Below, piece by piece: positions 7,010 to 14,680 of a DNA stretch of 14,680 nt. The notes beneath the pieces are model-generated. The model did not search any database and was not told where the DNA came from. It saw only the letters and a program-made list of their open reading frames with translations. Source of the DNA: Chromera velia (Eukaryota; Sar; Chromeraceae); contig JAHBMJ010001463.1 of NCBI GenBank assembly GCA_018398765.1, positions 15,001-29,680 on the forward strand. Reading direction: 5' to 3'. The position numbers were made by a program, and so were the translations under genes. The stretch's first letter is position 1; each line of letters starts with the position of its first letter.

Positions 7010-9086
7010 CTACGGAGCTGCACGTTTCTTCAACAACGTGGTGGGTAACACCAGCTGCTGCAGAAGGGCCCGATTGGAGCCTGCATTTCCCTTTCCATTT
7101 TTTGTTTTCGGGGGAGCGAAGTAAGATGAGGAAAAAGAAGATGCAGGCCCTGATCGGTCTGCATGGGGTGGGTTGGATGATTGCGCTCCGGTGCGCTGAA
7201 AGGCGGGTGTTGGGAACGAAGAGGCGGCCCCGGAAGGCAAAGCTCCATGATGTTGCAAGCCTCTACCCCCGCCGTTGGGTCGTTCTGTCCATGGACCTCT
7301 CTCCTTGTCCCCTTCTGCTGGGACAGGAGCCCAACCCTCCGTCTCCCCCCCTTGGGTGGAAAAGGAAGAGGAGACGGACCCGTGGGGATCTCTACTTGCA
7401 GCAGCACGGGAGGGAAGGGGAGGGTTGGGGTGTCCCTCCCTTGGGACAGCCTGAGGACGTGAGGAGCCGTCCCTTGGGACAGCCTGGGGACGTGAAGAGC
7501 CGGAGTGTAGAACTGAATTACCCCCGTGGCTGAGACTTGGGGGGGCAGCCTCGCAGGCGGGGGGGGCAGGGCGACGGAAACACCCAGCTTCAGTCGTGCC
7601 TGCATCTTCTGCACAGAAGGCGTCAATCTCTTCGATGGCCCCCGAATCCCAAGTGGAATTTTCCTGTTCCGTTGCTCCCACATTGTTAAAAGAGGAGTCA
7701 GTTGGCTTTCCCGCAATAATCAGATTTCGAATATTGTCACCAAAATTCTTCCCCTTCTCTCTTTCTCTGTCATCTCCCCTCAGTGGCATCTGACTCACAT
7801 CAGCCCTACCTGCCCCCCCCGCTGGGTGGGCAGAGTGTGAGTATGAGAAGGCATCGAGGGACTCTCCTGCTGCAACTTGTGCTGAGGATCTGTTAAGCGC
7901 AGATACAGCACAGGCCGACCGGACAGATGACGCCACTGAAGTGCCGGGCCTGATCGGTACACGTGCAGCTGCAGGGCCGGGAATCGATGTCCCCCCTCCC
8001 CCCCCCGGCCCCGGCCCACCGCTCTTCGTCCACCCGCTGTACGTGCGGAAGTCGGGTGGTGCCTCGCTTCTGCTGGATGAAATGGTTAGGGGGGCGGCTG
8101 AACACCCAGGCGGCGGCGGCGGGAAGGGGACGGAATGCGGCGGCGCGGGCTGGGCGGATAGAAAACTACCAGGGGACCTCAGGGAGCCCCCACCCCTCTC
8201 TCCCCGCCCCCCAGAGACAGAACTGGACCCCGGACAGCCAGAGCCCTCCCAGGGCCCCGGCTGGGCCCAGACGGAGGAAGAGTGGCCAGAGGGCCCCGGC
8301 GCTTCTTCTGTGTAGTCGTCATCATCATCAAAAAGGGCCCCTCCTGGGATTGACTGGAACGGTGGGGGCTCCGGCATGTCTCCCCAGATGGGGGCCACGG
8401 GTCGTGTGTCTGTCCTTTCCCCCAAATCTCTAGCGGCGGCATGTGCGCTTTCGTCTGTGTCCATTTTCCCCCACCCGCAATCAACCATCTCCATCGAATT
8501 GCTCACTGCGTGTGAATTATCAAAATTTGTCCACTTACGTGAGGCCTTGGTCTTTCCTCCTCCTGTCGCAAGGCCCTTACCCTTTTCTTGCACCTGGAGG
8601 GCCTCTTTGCCTTTCTTCGGCTTCGAAGATGACGCAGAGGCAGCGGTGGCCCCTTTCCAATTTCCCTGCTCGCCCCCCGCAGGCCTCTTTGCCTTCAGCC
8701 ACCCGCTGATATTTCGAGCTTCTTCGTTTCCTTTTTCACTTTTTTGAAGCTTCAGATGACCCTGGCCTACTAATGTAGGAGGCAGGGTCCGCTTCTTTTG
8801 GTTTCCTCCACAGACAACACCCGAGTGCCCCCCCCCTATGACTGCACTACTACTGCTGCTGCTGCAGGCCGCAGAATCCGGCGACCCCTCTATGGAGTCC
8901 CCTTCATCCCCCCTCCCTTGTCCCTCTCTGCCCGCGACCTTGCGGCCCCCAGGGTCCCTCTTTGAGTTCTTCTGGTCCCCCGACCCAGACTGCTGAGGCG
9001 GCGGCGGGGCGGGGGGTTTTGGGAGGGACACCATGAAGGTGGCACAGGGGTCGTCGGTGTCGAGAACAGAGGCCCGGGGACCAAGA
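7010..9086 (-). CDS. RecQ exon 8: low-complexity C-terminal tail (691 residues)
   Basis: One base completes a split Asp codon, then 691 codons run to TAG at 7010-7012. Acceptor TGCAG (9087-9091) and phase 2 match the GTCAGT donor of exon 7. I recognise no domain. The sequence is Pro-, Gly-, Ser- and charge-rich and predicted disordered: PPPPP runs, a (AGC/AGT)n Ser run near 8846-8868, a DDDDD patch, GGGGG, Lys-rich patches ([17 protein letters not shown]) and a basic end (LLKKRAAP). It includes an 11-residue tandem repeat (SSRPQAVPR units, 7435-7505). Tails of RecQ proteins often carry partner-binding peptides and nuclear signals; any role here is unknown. Read alone it could be mistaken for a separate gene, with ATGs at SADMHHK or ATFMVSL. 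Confidence 0.75.
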
Positions 9087-9403
9087 CTGCATGAAGGAAG
9101 CAAGGGGATTGATTGTTTGTGGTGCATGTCGGCGGAAGAGATGATGATGGATGCATGTCGGCACAAATTCCCAAAATGCAATTCACAATACGAAGGTCAG
9201 ACGAAAAAGTAGAGGGAGCCTGTGACAAAGGGCTCCGGAGACAACAACCCAAATTGTGGGGGGGGAAAGGGAAAGGGACCCGAAACGTTCAGACAGCTAG
9301 CTGTCTAGTCTAGTCTAGTCGAGTGCGACAACGGAGATGAAAAGATGGAGAAAAGAGAAGCAAGAGCACTCTCTTGCCACAAAGCGTGCACAAGCACCAC
9401 ACA

Positions 9404-9461
<58 letters not shown>

Positions 9462-10688
9462 CGCATTAACTTGTAGACTGCATGGCAGACCAACTGACTC
9501 GAGAACTGGACGCGAGAACTTCCGGTCTCTGCAGATTTTCTCCTCGAGTACCTGAGCCGTCACGAGAGCCTTCAGGAGGCGGACTGTGTCGTCGGCACTC
9601 ACACGGAAATCCCTCAGTTTCCCAAATGAGGGGTAAGAAGAGAGACTGCGGGCAGACAAACAGACAGAAAATCCAGGACAAGAAAGAAACGACGGTTACG
9701 AGACTGTGAGAAGTGTGTGGACGGAAAGATGTCAGACGGGGGGCGTACAGCCGATGACTTAGAGAGAGTGAAAGGAGGGCGAAAGAATGGCCAGAAGTAC
9801 CGATGAAGCAAAGCTGTGTGAGTGTGGAAAAGAGAGCAACATGCGATGAATTCCTGTCTGCTTCACTCACTCACTTATTTATTCATTCATTCATTCATTC
9901 ATTCACTCACTCACTCACTCATATTTCTCTCCGCTCTTCGACTTCACTCCCCTTGCTGCGTCTCGAAGCATGGCCTCTGTCAGTCTGGAATTTGCATTTC
10001 CTCCCGGGTTCCTCCCTTTGTGCCGTCGCACTAGGTCCACCACGGCCTTTGCCTCTAGGAACAGGTCCTTCGGCTCCATCGGAAAAGAGGAAGAAGAACC
10101 ACTCAACAGCATACCCCCCAAGCTCTCATCACCAGCTGGTGCTGGGCCCATCAGGTAGTCGTGCGCTTGGAGTGCACACACGTCACAGGCCGCATCACAC
10201 AACGGAGGACCCTCCGGTCCCGCCTGCACTTCTTCTTCTTCTTTTTCTTCGAGGTCAATCACACCCCCGCTGTTCTTCTGTGCGATTCCAACCCCCCCTC
10301 CTGCATCTGCCCCCTGTCCGGCAACCGGGTCTGGCTCCCCAAAGTGGCGAGTCAGTAGGAGACGTCTGCATACTCCCTCCCTGTTCTCACAAAAAGACTC
10401 CATCTTTCTGATCGCTTCAAACTCTGCAGAACTCCCCCCCCCACCGCTTCCTCCCCCTCGCCCCCCCCGACGCCCTCTCCTCCCTCCGCCTCCGCATTTG
10501 AGTTTTTTTGTTCTCTCCAGATCTCTCTGAGAGTACCACAGGATCACACGGGCAGACCGACCGTCGCGGCCTGCCCTTCCAATCTCCTGGTAGTATCTGC
10601 AACAGTCAACGAAGAAAAGAAAGGAACGACTCTACGCAACTCTTCTTCCGGCAGTCTCTGGATGCAAAAGAAGCAAAAAGCACACAAA

Positions 10689-10758
<70 letters not shown>

Positions 10759-10956
10759 CGAACAAGGAAGGCCGTGCAGATGCCTGCTGTCACACCGACC
10801 TATCGAGAGTTGAGGGCACATCGTGATGAAAAACGAATCTACAGTCCCGTTTGTCGATTCCCAGACCGAACGCGACGGTTGCCACAATCACCTGGACCTT
10901 CCCCTCCATCCAGGCCTCCTGCGTCTGCATCCATGCACATCAATCGATCGATACGT

Positions 10957-10992
<36 letters not shown>

Positions 10993-12824
10993 CGCAGTGG
11001 AAAGGGGGCCCCAAGCGCTTTGTCTTTCATGTTCGACTTGCTACGCTTTCTTCTTTTTTGCCCCCCTTGGCTGAACGAATTTGATCCCTTCACAACTCAA
11101 ACAGACTACCACTTAGAGCCAGGAAGACAAAGGCGGACTTTTTCTCTGTGTCATCTGTCCCAGCAGCGTCCGGGTTCTATTGAATGTATGCGAGACCTCA
11201 CTCACATCAGTCTTCTCACTCACGAAAAATTTTGATGCGTCCTTGCGTGCGTCAAGCTCTTCTCATGCAATTGCGCATGCGATTGATTGTCTTTGCCCAC
11301 CGTCTGTCGTTCCTTCGGGCTACACCCTGCGTGGTAGCGCTTGGCGGGAATTTTCCATCGAGTATGGAGCTCGTCTGCCACCCTCCCGCAGTCCTTCTTC
11401 GACAGGCAGTACACAATTCCCGAGGGGAGGGGAGGACCTTTCGGCTTTCCCTTATGCCCCCTGACTGACTTCTGATGGGGGGGCCTGTCCCCCTCCGCCC
11501 CCCCCTTTTGTCCCTCCCCGTCGGTGCGGATCCTGTGGAGGATTACCGAGGCCATTTCCTCAACCACCCTCTTGGTCTTCCTTCGCACTTCGATAAACAG
11601 ATTCGGACGGTCGACAGAGGCACGGAACTCGACTGCATCCGAAGACATCCTGAGCATCGACAACACGTCAGATGCCACCTGCATTTATGCACAATGAAGA
11701 AGAGGCAGGCAAGCGCTTGGTTAGCAAACCAAACAAGAAAAGAAAAAAAAGGACAACGGATCAACGCATCGATGGACTCCGAAATTCAGAAACAGACCGA
11801 CGGAAGCGCTAGATCAATCACGAGAAACAAGAAGAAGTCGAAAAAGCAGAAAGAAAAACATGAACGAAGGCAGAAACGAATAAACAAAAAGAAGGCAGAA
11901 ACGAATAGACAAAAGAAGGCAGAAACGAATAGACAAAAAAAAGAAGAAGACATGCTGCAAGGGCTACAAGACCCACCGGACTCCAGTCACAGAGCGTCCT
12001 CGGGACCTACGTAGGAGACACAATCACAGAGAGAGAGAGAGACAAAGAGCCAGAGAGAGAGAGAGAGAGAGAGAGAGAGCCACACACACACACACAGAGG
12101 GAGAGAGAGTGAGAGTTTTTCAACTGACCTTCGGAGTTGCCGACGCCGTGAGTGCCACAAGTGGGGCAGCAGGGAAAAGATTCTTGAGTCTCCAGAGACC
12201 AGCGTAGTCCTCTCTGAAATCCTGTCCCCACTGGGAGACACAATGGGCTTCATCCACTGCCACCACCGTCAAGTGTCCCCTTCCGTAGACTCGGGAGAGG
12301 ACATCGAGGAGCCTCTGACCCTTACAGATGCGTTCGGGGGTCACGAAGAGAATCCGTACAGCGGGGGGGTCCTTCTGGAGGTCGCTGAAAATGGAAGACG
12401 CCTGCATGCAATTGTTCGTTCGTTCTTGCGTTTAGGTGTGAGAACAAAAGGAAAAGGGATAGAAAAGAAAATTCACCGAGGGAAAGACGGGCCAAAAGAG
12501 GGCTCTTTCTTTCTGTTCTCTTTCTATCTCTATCTCTGCATCTGTGTGCAAGCCTGCTTGCTTGTTGGGATCTGTTTCTCTTCTTGACAATGCCACTCAC
12601 AAGCGCAAAAAGCACGAACAGACGCTCAGATGTGCAGGCGACGATATCGACACAACCATGTCAATCATGCACCTGCACAGAGACCTTTCGGCATCGAACA
12701 AATGAAACACACACACACACACACACACGCACACACGCACACACACGCACACACGCACACATACAGACACACATATGCACACACATATGCACGCACATAT
12801 GCACACACATATGCACACACATAT

Positions 12825-12884
<60 letters not shown>

Positions 12885-14680
12885 CAACCCACCTCTGCTG
12901 TCCCGATATCGCTTGACAGCGCCGCAGCGTAGACCCCCTTCTCCCTCAGGCCCCTCACTTGGTCCTTCATCAAACTCAGCAGAGGACTAACCACCAGCCC
13001 CAGCCCCCCCCCGAGGAGGGCCGGCAGCTGGTAGCAGAGCGACTTCCCTCCCCCTGTCGGCATCACGACAAGGGCATCTCTCCCTGACATCACCGCATTC
13101 ACCGCCCCCGCCTGCACTCCCTTGAAGCCATCGAAACCGAAAATATTCTTCAGGGTCGAAATGGACTCATCGTATCGGGGAAAGGACGCTGGGTTGAACC
13201 ATCGAGCCACCGTGTCTCGGTAGAGGATTCGGAGAGACGGGGAAGGGGCGGAATCAATTCGAGAGCGAAAAAAATTCACTTGATGTTCTAGCGGGTCAGG
13301 AAATAATTCGGGTCCCACATTACCGTTTTTCGCTTCTTTAGATTTTTGATCTTTCTTTCCCCTTGAACCCTCATTGACTAATCTCATGGCCTCCGACATC
13401 TGATGTGCACCCGTCTCTCTCTCTTCCTCTTCAGACGACGACTGAATACTCTCTGCAGAGTCATCTTTGCGATCACCCCTCTCATTTTCACTCTCACCAA
13501 AATCGCCCCTGTCGTCCTCACTCTCACTCTCCAAGCCCCCGGAAGCCAAAGGATCCCACAACGGATCCTCACCTGCCCCGCTTCCCTTCATTTTTCCTTC
13601 CCGGCCCCCTGCTCCTTCCTCCTCCCCGTCGGACTCGAGGAAAAGGAGCTCGGACGTCCTCTCAGCTGACGCACGCGCACTTTGACGCTGTCCCTCACCC
13701 CCCCTCTCATGGCCCCCCGCTGTTTGTGCTGCTGGGTGGAGGATGTTTTGCCTCCGGCTGGACGTTGGTGGTTTCTCGTGCCCTCCATTCAAAGAGGAAA
13801 GGGAAGCGAACATTCCCGCAGGGACTTGGAGAGAGGGGGGCTGGAGGTCTGGGAGCTTGGGGGCGAAGAGGGCAGCGAACTTTTCTCTGCACGCACACAC
13901 GAACGAATTAGAAGAAGAAACAGAACGGGGACATTGGAGAGATGAATGAAGAACAGAAACGCGGGGCTGTTCAAAAGTGACCTGTGAAATTTTTTTCTGT
14001 TCTGGAAGGGGAAAGGCAAAATGGGGAAAAATCAGGTCTCTCTGTGGAGGAAAAAGGGAAAGAGGGAGGGAGAACGGGGTGATACCAGAAGATACCAAAA
14101 GAAGCGAAAACCTTCGAGCGAAAAGGGAACGAGGAGACCCAAGGTGATTGATGGGCAGTGACGGGCAAAAAAAGGCATGGAGACAAAGGCATGAAGGGCA
14201 GGAGGCTGACACTTTGCTCTGTGCGGTCCGAGCTATTCCCTCAAATTCCTCCAGACAGCAGCCCTCAGACGAGGACGAAAAAGCCGTTGCACCACTCCTT
14301 CCCTTGGCTCGGCCTCGACTTTTTCTGGTGTCTGCCAAGAGGGTCAGTGCACTGCTTGCCAATGTGCAAAGTGCGGAGACGGCACCCCATGAGGCCCCAA
14401 ACTCTTCGTTGGACATTTTTATTTCTTCTGTTCCAACAGCTGCCACTCCCTCTTCAAGCCTTCCTTCCTTCTCACCCATTCGCCCTCTGTCGTCTCTGTC
14501 CTTTCCTCCCCCCGTAGTCGGGGGGACGCAGTGGAGATTTTGGGCACGACGGGAACGGGAAGGAACAGTGGGGGGGGGGGAAGCTTCTGCATCGTGCTGC
14601 CTCTTTCTGAACACACCCGAGCCCTCCTCACCCTCACCCACTCCTTCAGCAGCCGAGAGATCCGATTCACTGCTCACTCG
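7010..14680 (-). CDS. RecQ-family ATP-dependent DNA helicase, 8 exons in window, 5' partial
   Basis: Proposed join on the minus strand: 14680-14211, 13886-12893, 12401-12129, 11678-11301, 10924-10800, 10596-9919, 9645-9499, 9086-7010. This gives 5142 nt, 1713 codons plus TAG, with phases matching at all seven junctions. RecQ helicases unwind duplexes, forks, D-loops and G-quadruplexes 3' to 5' using ATP, in the nucleus. Domain order in window numbering: acidic N-terminus (1-390), helicase motifs 0 to VI (about 410-760), Zn-binding Cys set (about 823-887), RQC winged helix (about 925-1022), disordered tail (1023-1713). No HRDC domain is recognised. Donors are GTCAGC, GTGGGT, GTCAGT, GTGGGC, GTCGGT, GTGAGT and GTCAGT; every acceptor ends GCAG. 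The frame is open at the right edge, so the start codon is beyond the window. Confidence 0.9.
7435..7505 (-). repeat. 33-bp coding tandem repeat, two units
   Basis: Two adjacent copies of a 33-bp unit with few differences lie inside exon 8 and encode [10 protein letters not shown] twice, each followed by D or E. The period is a multiple of three, so unit gain or loss would keep the frame. Confidence 0.8.
9087..9498 (-). other. RecQ intron 7 (last intron)
   Basis: The donor is GTCAGT at 9498-9493, identical to that of the third intron, and the acceptor is TGCAG. It is phase 2 on both sides (GA|T). It contains (CT)10 then (GT)n 37 nt after the donor, and a TCTAG pentamer repeat at 9303-9320. 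An alternative donor GTTAAT at 9470 fits the reading frame but would be in phase 0 and would not reach the exon 8 frame. Confidence 0.75.
9399..9460 (-). repeat. (CT)10-(GT)n compound microsatellite, intron 7
   Basis: On the plus strand, (AC)n runs 9399-9440 with one AT interruption and (AG)10 runs 9441-9460. On the transcript strand CT comes first, then GT, close to the 5' splice site. Confidence 0.95.
9499..9645 (-). CDS. RecQ exon 7: second half of the RQC winged helix
   Basis: It has 48 complete codons flanked by split codons (T...GA). It encodes [34 protein letters not shown] and a final RPVL. This fits the RQC winged-helix pattern of a helix followed by a beta-wing (xxLLxxLxxxxxLxEK...PVL), which contacts duplex DNA at the fork. 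The acceptor is CCCGCAG and the donor CGA|GTCAGT. The domain call is by pattern and position after the zinc module, not by alignment. Confidence 0.8.
9646..9918 (-). other. RecQ intron 6
   Basis: It is 273 nt, with donor GTGAGT and acceptor CCGCAG, phase 2. The donor is the first unit of a (GTGA)4 array that runs into (ATGA)n, so several GTGAGT donors follow at 4-nt steps. Confidence 0.8.
9863..9919 (-). repeat. (GTGA)n/(ATGA)n tetranucleotide repeat containing a splice donor
   Basis: On the transcript strand GTGA is repeated four times from 9918, followed by about six ATGA units, then ATAAATAA and more GTGA units. It starts exactly at the exon 6 donor. Confidence 0.9.
9919..10596 (-). CDS. 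RecQ exon 6: motif VI, Gly/Arg insert, zinc-binding subdomain, start of winged helix
   Basis: It has 225 complete codons between split Arg (AG|A) and Asp (GA|T) codons. It opens with [12 protein letters not shown], the invariant RecQ motif VI with its arginine finger. A Gly/Arg run (exon codons 35-54) then interrupts the domain. The zinc module reads [13 protein letters not shown] then CDAACDVC, giving four cysteines, but with about 44 residues between HFGE and the first Cys of the triplet, where RecQ proteins usually have about six. The segment after codon 176 ([17 protein letters not shown]) starts the winged-helix part. The acceptor is TTGCAG. Confidence 0.88.
10597..10799 (-). other. RecQ intron 5
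   Basis: It is 203 nt, with donor GTCGGT and acceptor TTGCAG, phase 2 (AG|A). It is the shortest intron, and about 60 nt of it is the compound microsatellite. Confidence 0.85.
10693..10752 (-). repeat. (CT)14-(GT)16 compound microsatellite, intron 5
   Basis: Plus strand (CA)16 at 10693-10724 is followed by (GA)14 at 10725-10752. On the transcript this is CT then GT, 47 nt after the donor. Confidence 0.95.
10800..10924 (-). CDS. RecQ exon 5: helicase motif V
   Basis: It has 41 codons plus two bases. It encodes TQEAW, then [18 protein letters not shown], then [12 protein letters not shown]. This is the RecQ signature ATxAFGMGIDKPDVRFVxH, with Leu for Met and Arg for Pro. The acceptor TGCAG|ACGCAG retains Thr-Gln, which aligns with the usual RxxVQxxW; a second AG six bases later would drop these residues. 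The donor is GTCGGT. Confidence 0.9.
10925..11300 (-). other. RecQ intron 4
   Basis: It is 376 nt, with donor GTGGGC and acceptor GATGCAG, phase 0. It has a pure (GT)n tract near the 3' splice site and no CT partner tract. Confidence 0.85.
10958..10990 (-). repeat. (GT)16 microsatellite, intron 4
   Basis: Plus-strand (CA)n. On the transcript it lies about 33 nt upstream of the acceptor, unlike the donor-side position in introns 2, 3, 5 and 7. Confidence 0.95.
11301..11678 (-). CDS. RecQ exon 4: second RecA-like domain, motif IV
   Basis: It has 126 codons, phase 0 at both ends. It starts [13 protein letters not shown], continues with [14 protein letters not shown] (the usual SFDRPNL element), and contains [11 protein letters not shown] (motif IV) and [12 protein letters not shown]. 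Between the two lies an extra Lys/Gly/Pro-rich insert of about 30 residues (exon codons 52-86). The acceptor is ATGCAG and the donor ACG|GTGGGC. Confidence 0.9.
11866..11942 (-). repeat. 24-25-bp pyrimidine-rich minisatellite, three units, intron 3
   Basis: On the plus strand the unit GAAGGCAGAAACGAATAGAC plus a run of A occurs at 11866-11890, 11891-11914 and from 11915. The units differ by one substitution and by the length of the A run. Confidence 0.85.
12029..12115 (-). repeat. CT/GT compound microsatellite, intron 3
   Basis: In transcript order: imperfect CT tract (12115-12097), (GT)8 (12096-12081), (CT)14 (12079-12052), then (CT)7 (12042-12029). The first tract is 12 nt after the donor. 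Confidence 0.92.
12129..12401 (-). CDS. RecQ exon 3: motifs Ib, II (DEAH) and III
   Basis: It has 91 codons, phase 0 at both ends. It encodes [27 protein letters not shown] (DEAH box plus the aromatic-rich loop that couples ATP hydrolysis to unwinding in RecQ) and [11 protein letters not shown] (motif III). The common WGHDFR is WGQDFR here. The acceptor is GCATGCAG and the donor CCGAAG|GTCAGT. Confidence 0.95.
12402..12892 (-). other. RecQ intron 2
   Basis: It is 491 nt, with donor GTGGGT and acceptor GCATGCAG, phase 0. About 180 nt at its donor end is repeat. Unspliced, the reading frame continues as Ser-Leu then Cys-Val dipeptides to a stop at 12665. Confidence 0.88.
12706..12884 (-). repeat. 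(CT)13-(GT)n compound microsatellite with a 12-bp CATATG minisatellite, intron 2
   Basis: On the transcript, CT (12884-12859) starts 8 nt after the donor and is followed by GT-type repeats to 12706. Within it CATATG recurs exactly every 12 bp at 12772, 12784, 12796, 12808 and 12820. Confidence 0.95.
12893..13886 (-). CDS. RecQ exon 2: acidic region, motifs 0, I (Walker A) and Ia
   Basis: One base plus 331 codons, ending in phase 0. The first two thirds are low-complexity: Ser/Glu/Asp-rich patches ([29 protein letters not shown]). The helicase core starts with [15 protein letters not shown] (motif 0, adenine-binding Q motif), then [17 protein letters not shown] (Walker A, codons ending at about 13010) and [13 protein letters not shown] (motif Ia). 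The acidic N-terminal region resembles those of Sgs1/BLM-like proteins, where it binds partners. The acceptor is GTGCAG at 13887-13892 and the donor GAG|GTGGGT. Confidence 0.92.
13887..14210 (-). other. RecQ intron 1 (324 nt, no in-frame stop)
   Basis: The donor is GTCAGC and the acceptor GTGCAG, phase 2. It is called an intron because the translation is hydrophobic and pyrimidine-driven ([18 protein letters not shown]), unlike the charged flanks, and because the splice sites fit the pattern of the other introns. It is a multiple of three with no stop, so reading through would add 108 residues; an unspliced exon cannot be ruled out. Confidence 0.6.
14211..14680 (-). CDS. RecQ exon 1 in window: N-terminal low-complexity segment, partial
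   Basis: The frame is open from the window edge to a donor at 14210. It encodes acidic and Ser/Gly-rich sequence ([19 protein letters not shown]), a basic RKRQHD patch that could be a nuclear signal, and Arg-rich [11 protein letters not shown]. No ATG in a convincing start context opens it: the first in-frame Met codons ([14 protein letters not shown]) lie inside the segment. The true start may be beyond the right edge or in another exon. Confidence 0.65.

Larger units (their letters stand above)
11679..12128 (-). other. RecQ intron 3
   Basis: It is 450 nt, with donor GTCAGT and acceptor ATGCAG, phase 0. The transcript strand is very pyrimidine-rich throughout: microsatellites near the donor and a 24-25-bp minisatellite in the middle. 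Confidence 0.88.

Noticed and set aside
7946-8433. Plus-strand Pro/Gly-rich open frames opposite exon 8
   Set aside because: They mirror the GC-rich low-complexity exon on the minus strand and have no independent support.
9126-9195. Separate gene starting at an ATG in the 9126 or 9030 region
   Set aside because: Only about 300 bp with an intron-type CT-GT microsatellite lies upstream, and a phase-perfect splice to RecQ exists; kept only as an alternative.
9471-9498. GTTAAT at 9470 as the exon 7 donor
   Set aside because: It gives phase 0, which does not enter the long exon 8 frame at the best acceptor, and it differs from all other donors. GTCAGT at 9498 fits both phase and pattern.
12706-12884. 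CRISPR-like array from regularly spaced repeats
   Set aside because: The units are 12-bp direct repeats without distinct spacers, in a eukaryotic intron.
12597-12932. Open frames coding for Thr-His, Cys-Val or Ser-Leu dipeptide runs
   Set aside because: These are translations of the CA/GA microsatellite in intron 2; the same applies near 9340-9500, 10690-10760 and 10950-11000.

Overview
The window is nuclear DNA of a eukaryote. It holds the 3' part of a protein gene broken by spliceosomal GT-AG introns, a chromodomain LTR retrotransposon, an AT-rich intergenic spacer and many CA/GA microsatellites. The long low-complexity Ser/Gly/Pro segments and microsatellite-filled introns would suit a protist such as a chromerid or another alveolate alga, but nothing here fixes the taxon.

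Layout. Positions 1-128 are AT-rich flank. Positions 129-6276 are a complete but decayed Ty3/gypsy chromovirus on the minus strand. It has two 296-bp LTRs (about 95% identical, 14 differences), a perfect 5-bp target-site duplication (TGCTT), a tRNA-type primer-binding site, and gag, protease, reverse transcriptase, RNase H, integrase and chromodomain in the usual order. Eight in-frame stop codons and two frame changes show it cannot make an intact Gag-Pol. Positions 6282-7009 are an AT-rich spacer with no gene that I recognise. From 7010 to the right edge, also on the minus strand, lies one large gene for a RecQ-family DNA helicase; its 5' end is outside the window.

The RecQ gene can be assembled as eight exons and seven introns. 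The splice phases agree at every junction and give 1713 codons plus a TAG stop inside the window. The order is an acidic low-complexity N-terminus, helicase motifs 0 to VI, a Cys zinc-binding subdomain, an RQC-type winged-helix region, and a 691-residue low-complexity C-terminal tail of unknown function. The tail would look like a separate gene if the last intron were not recognised.

The main unexplained structure is in the RecQ introns. Four of the seven carry compound microsatellites near the 5' splice site, with (CU)n before (GU)n on the transcript. A fifth has (GU)n near its 3' splice site, and another has its 5' splice site built from a (GTGA)n repeat. The second unexplained point is that the retrotransposon landed in the loop of an 11-bp inverted repeat. 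I did not find a new defence system or a novel operon-like system.
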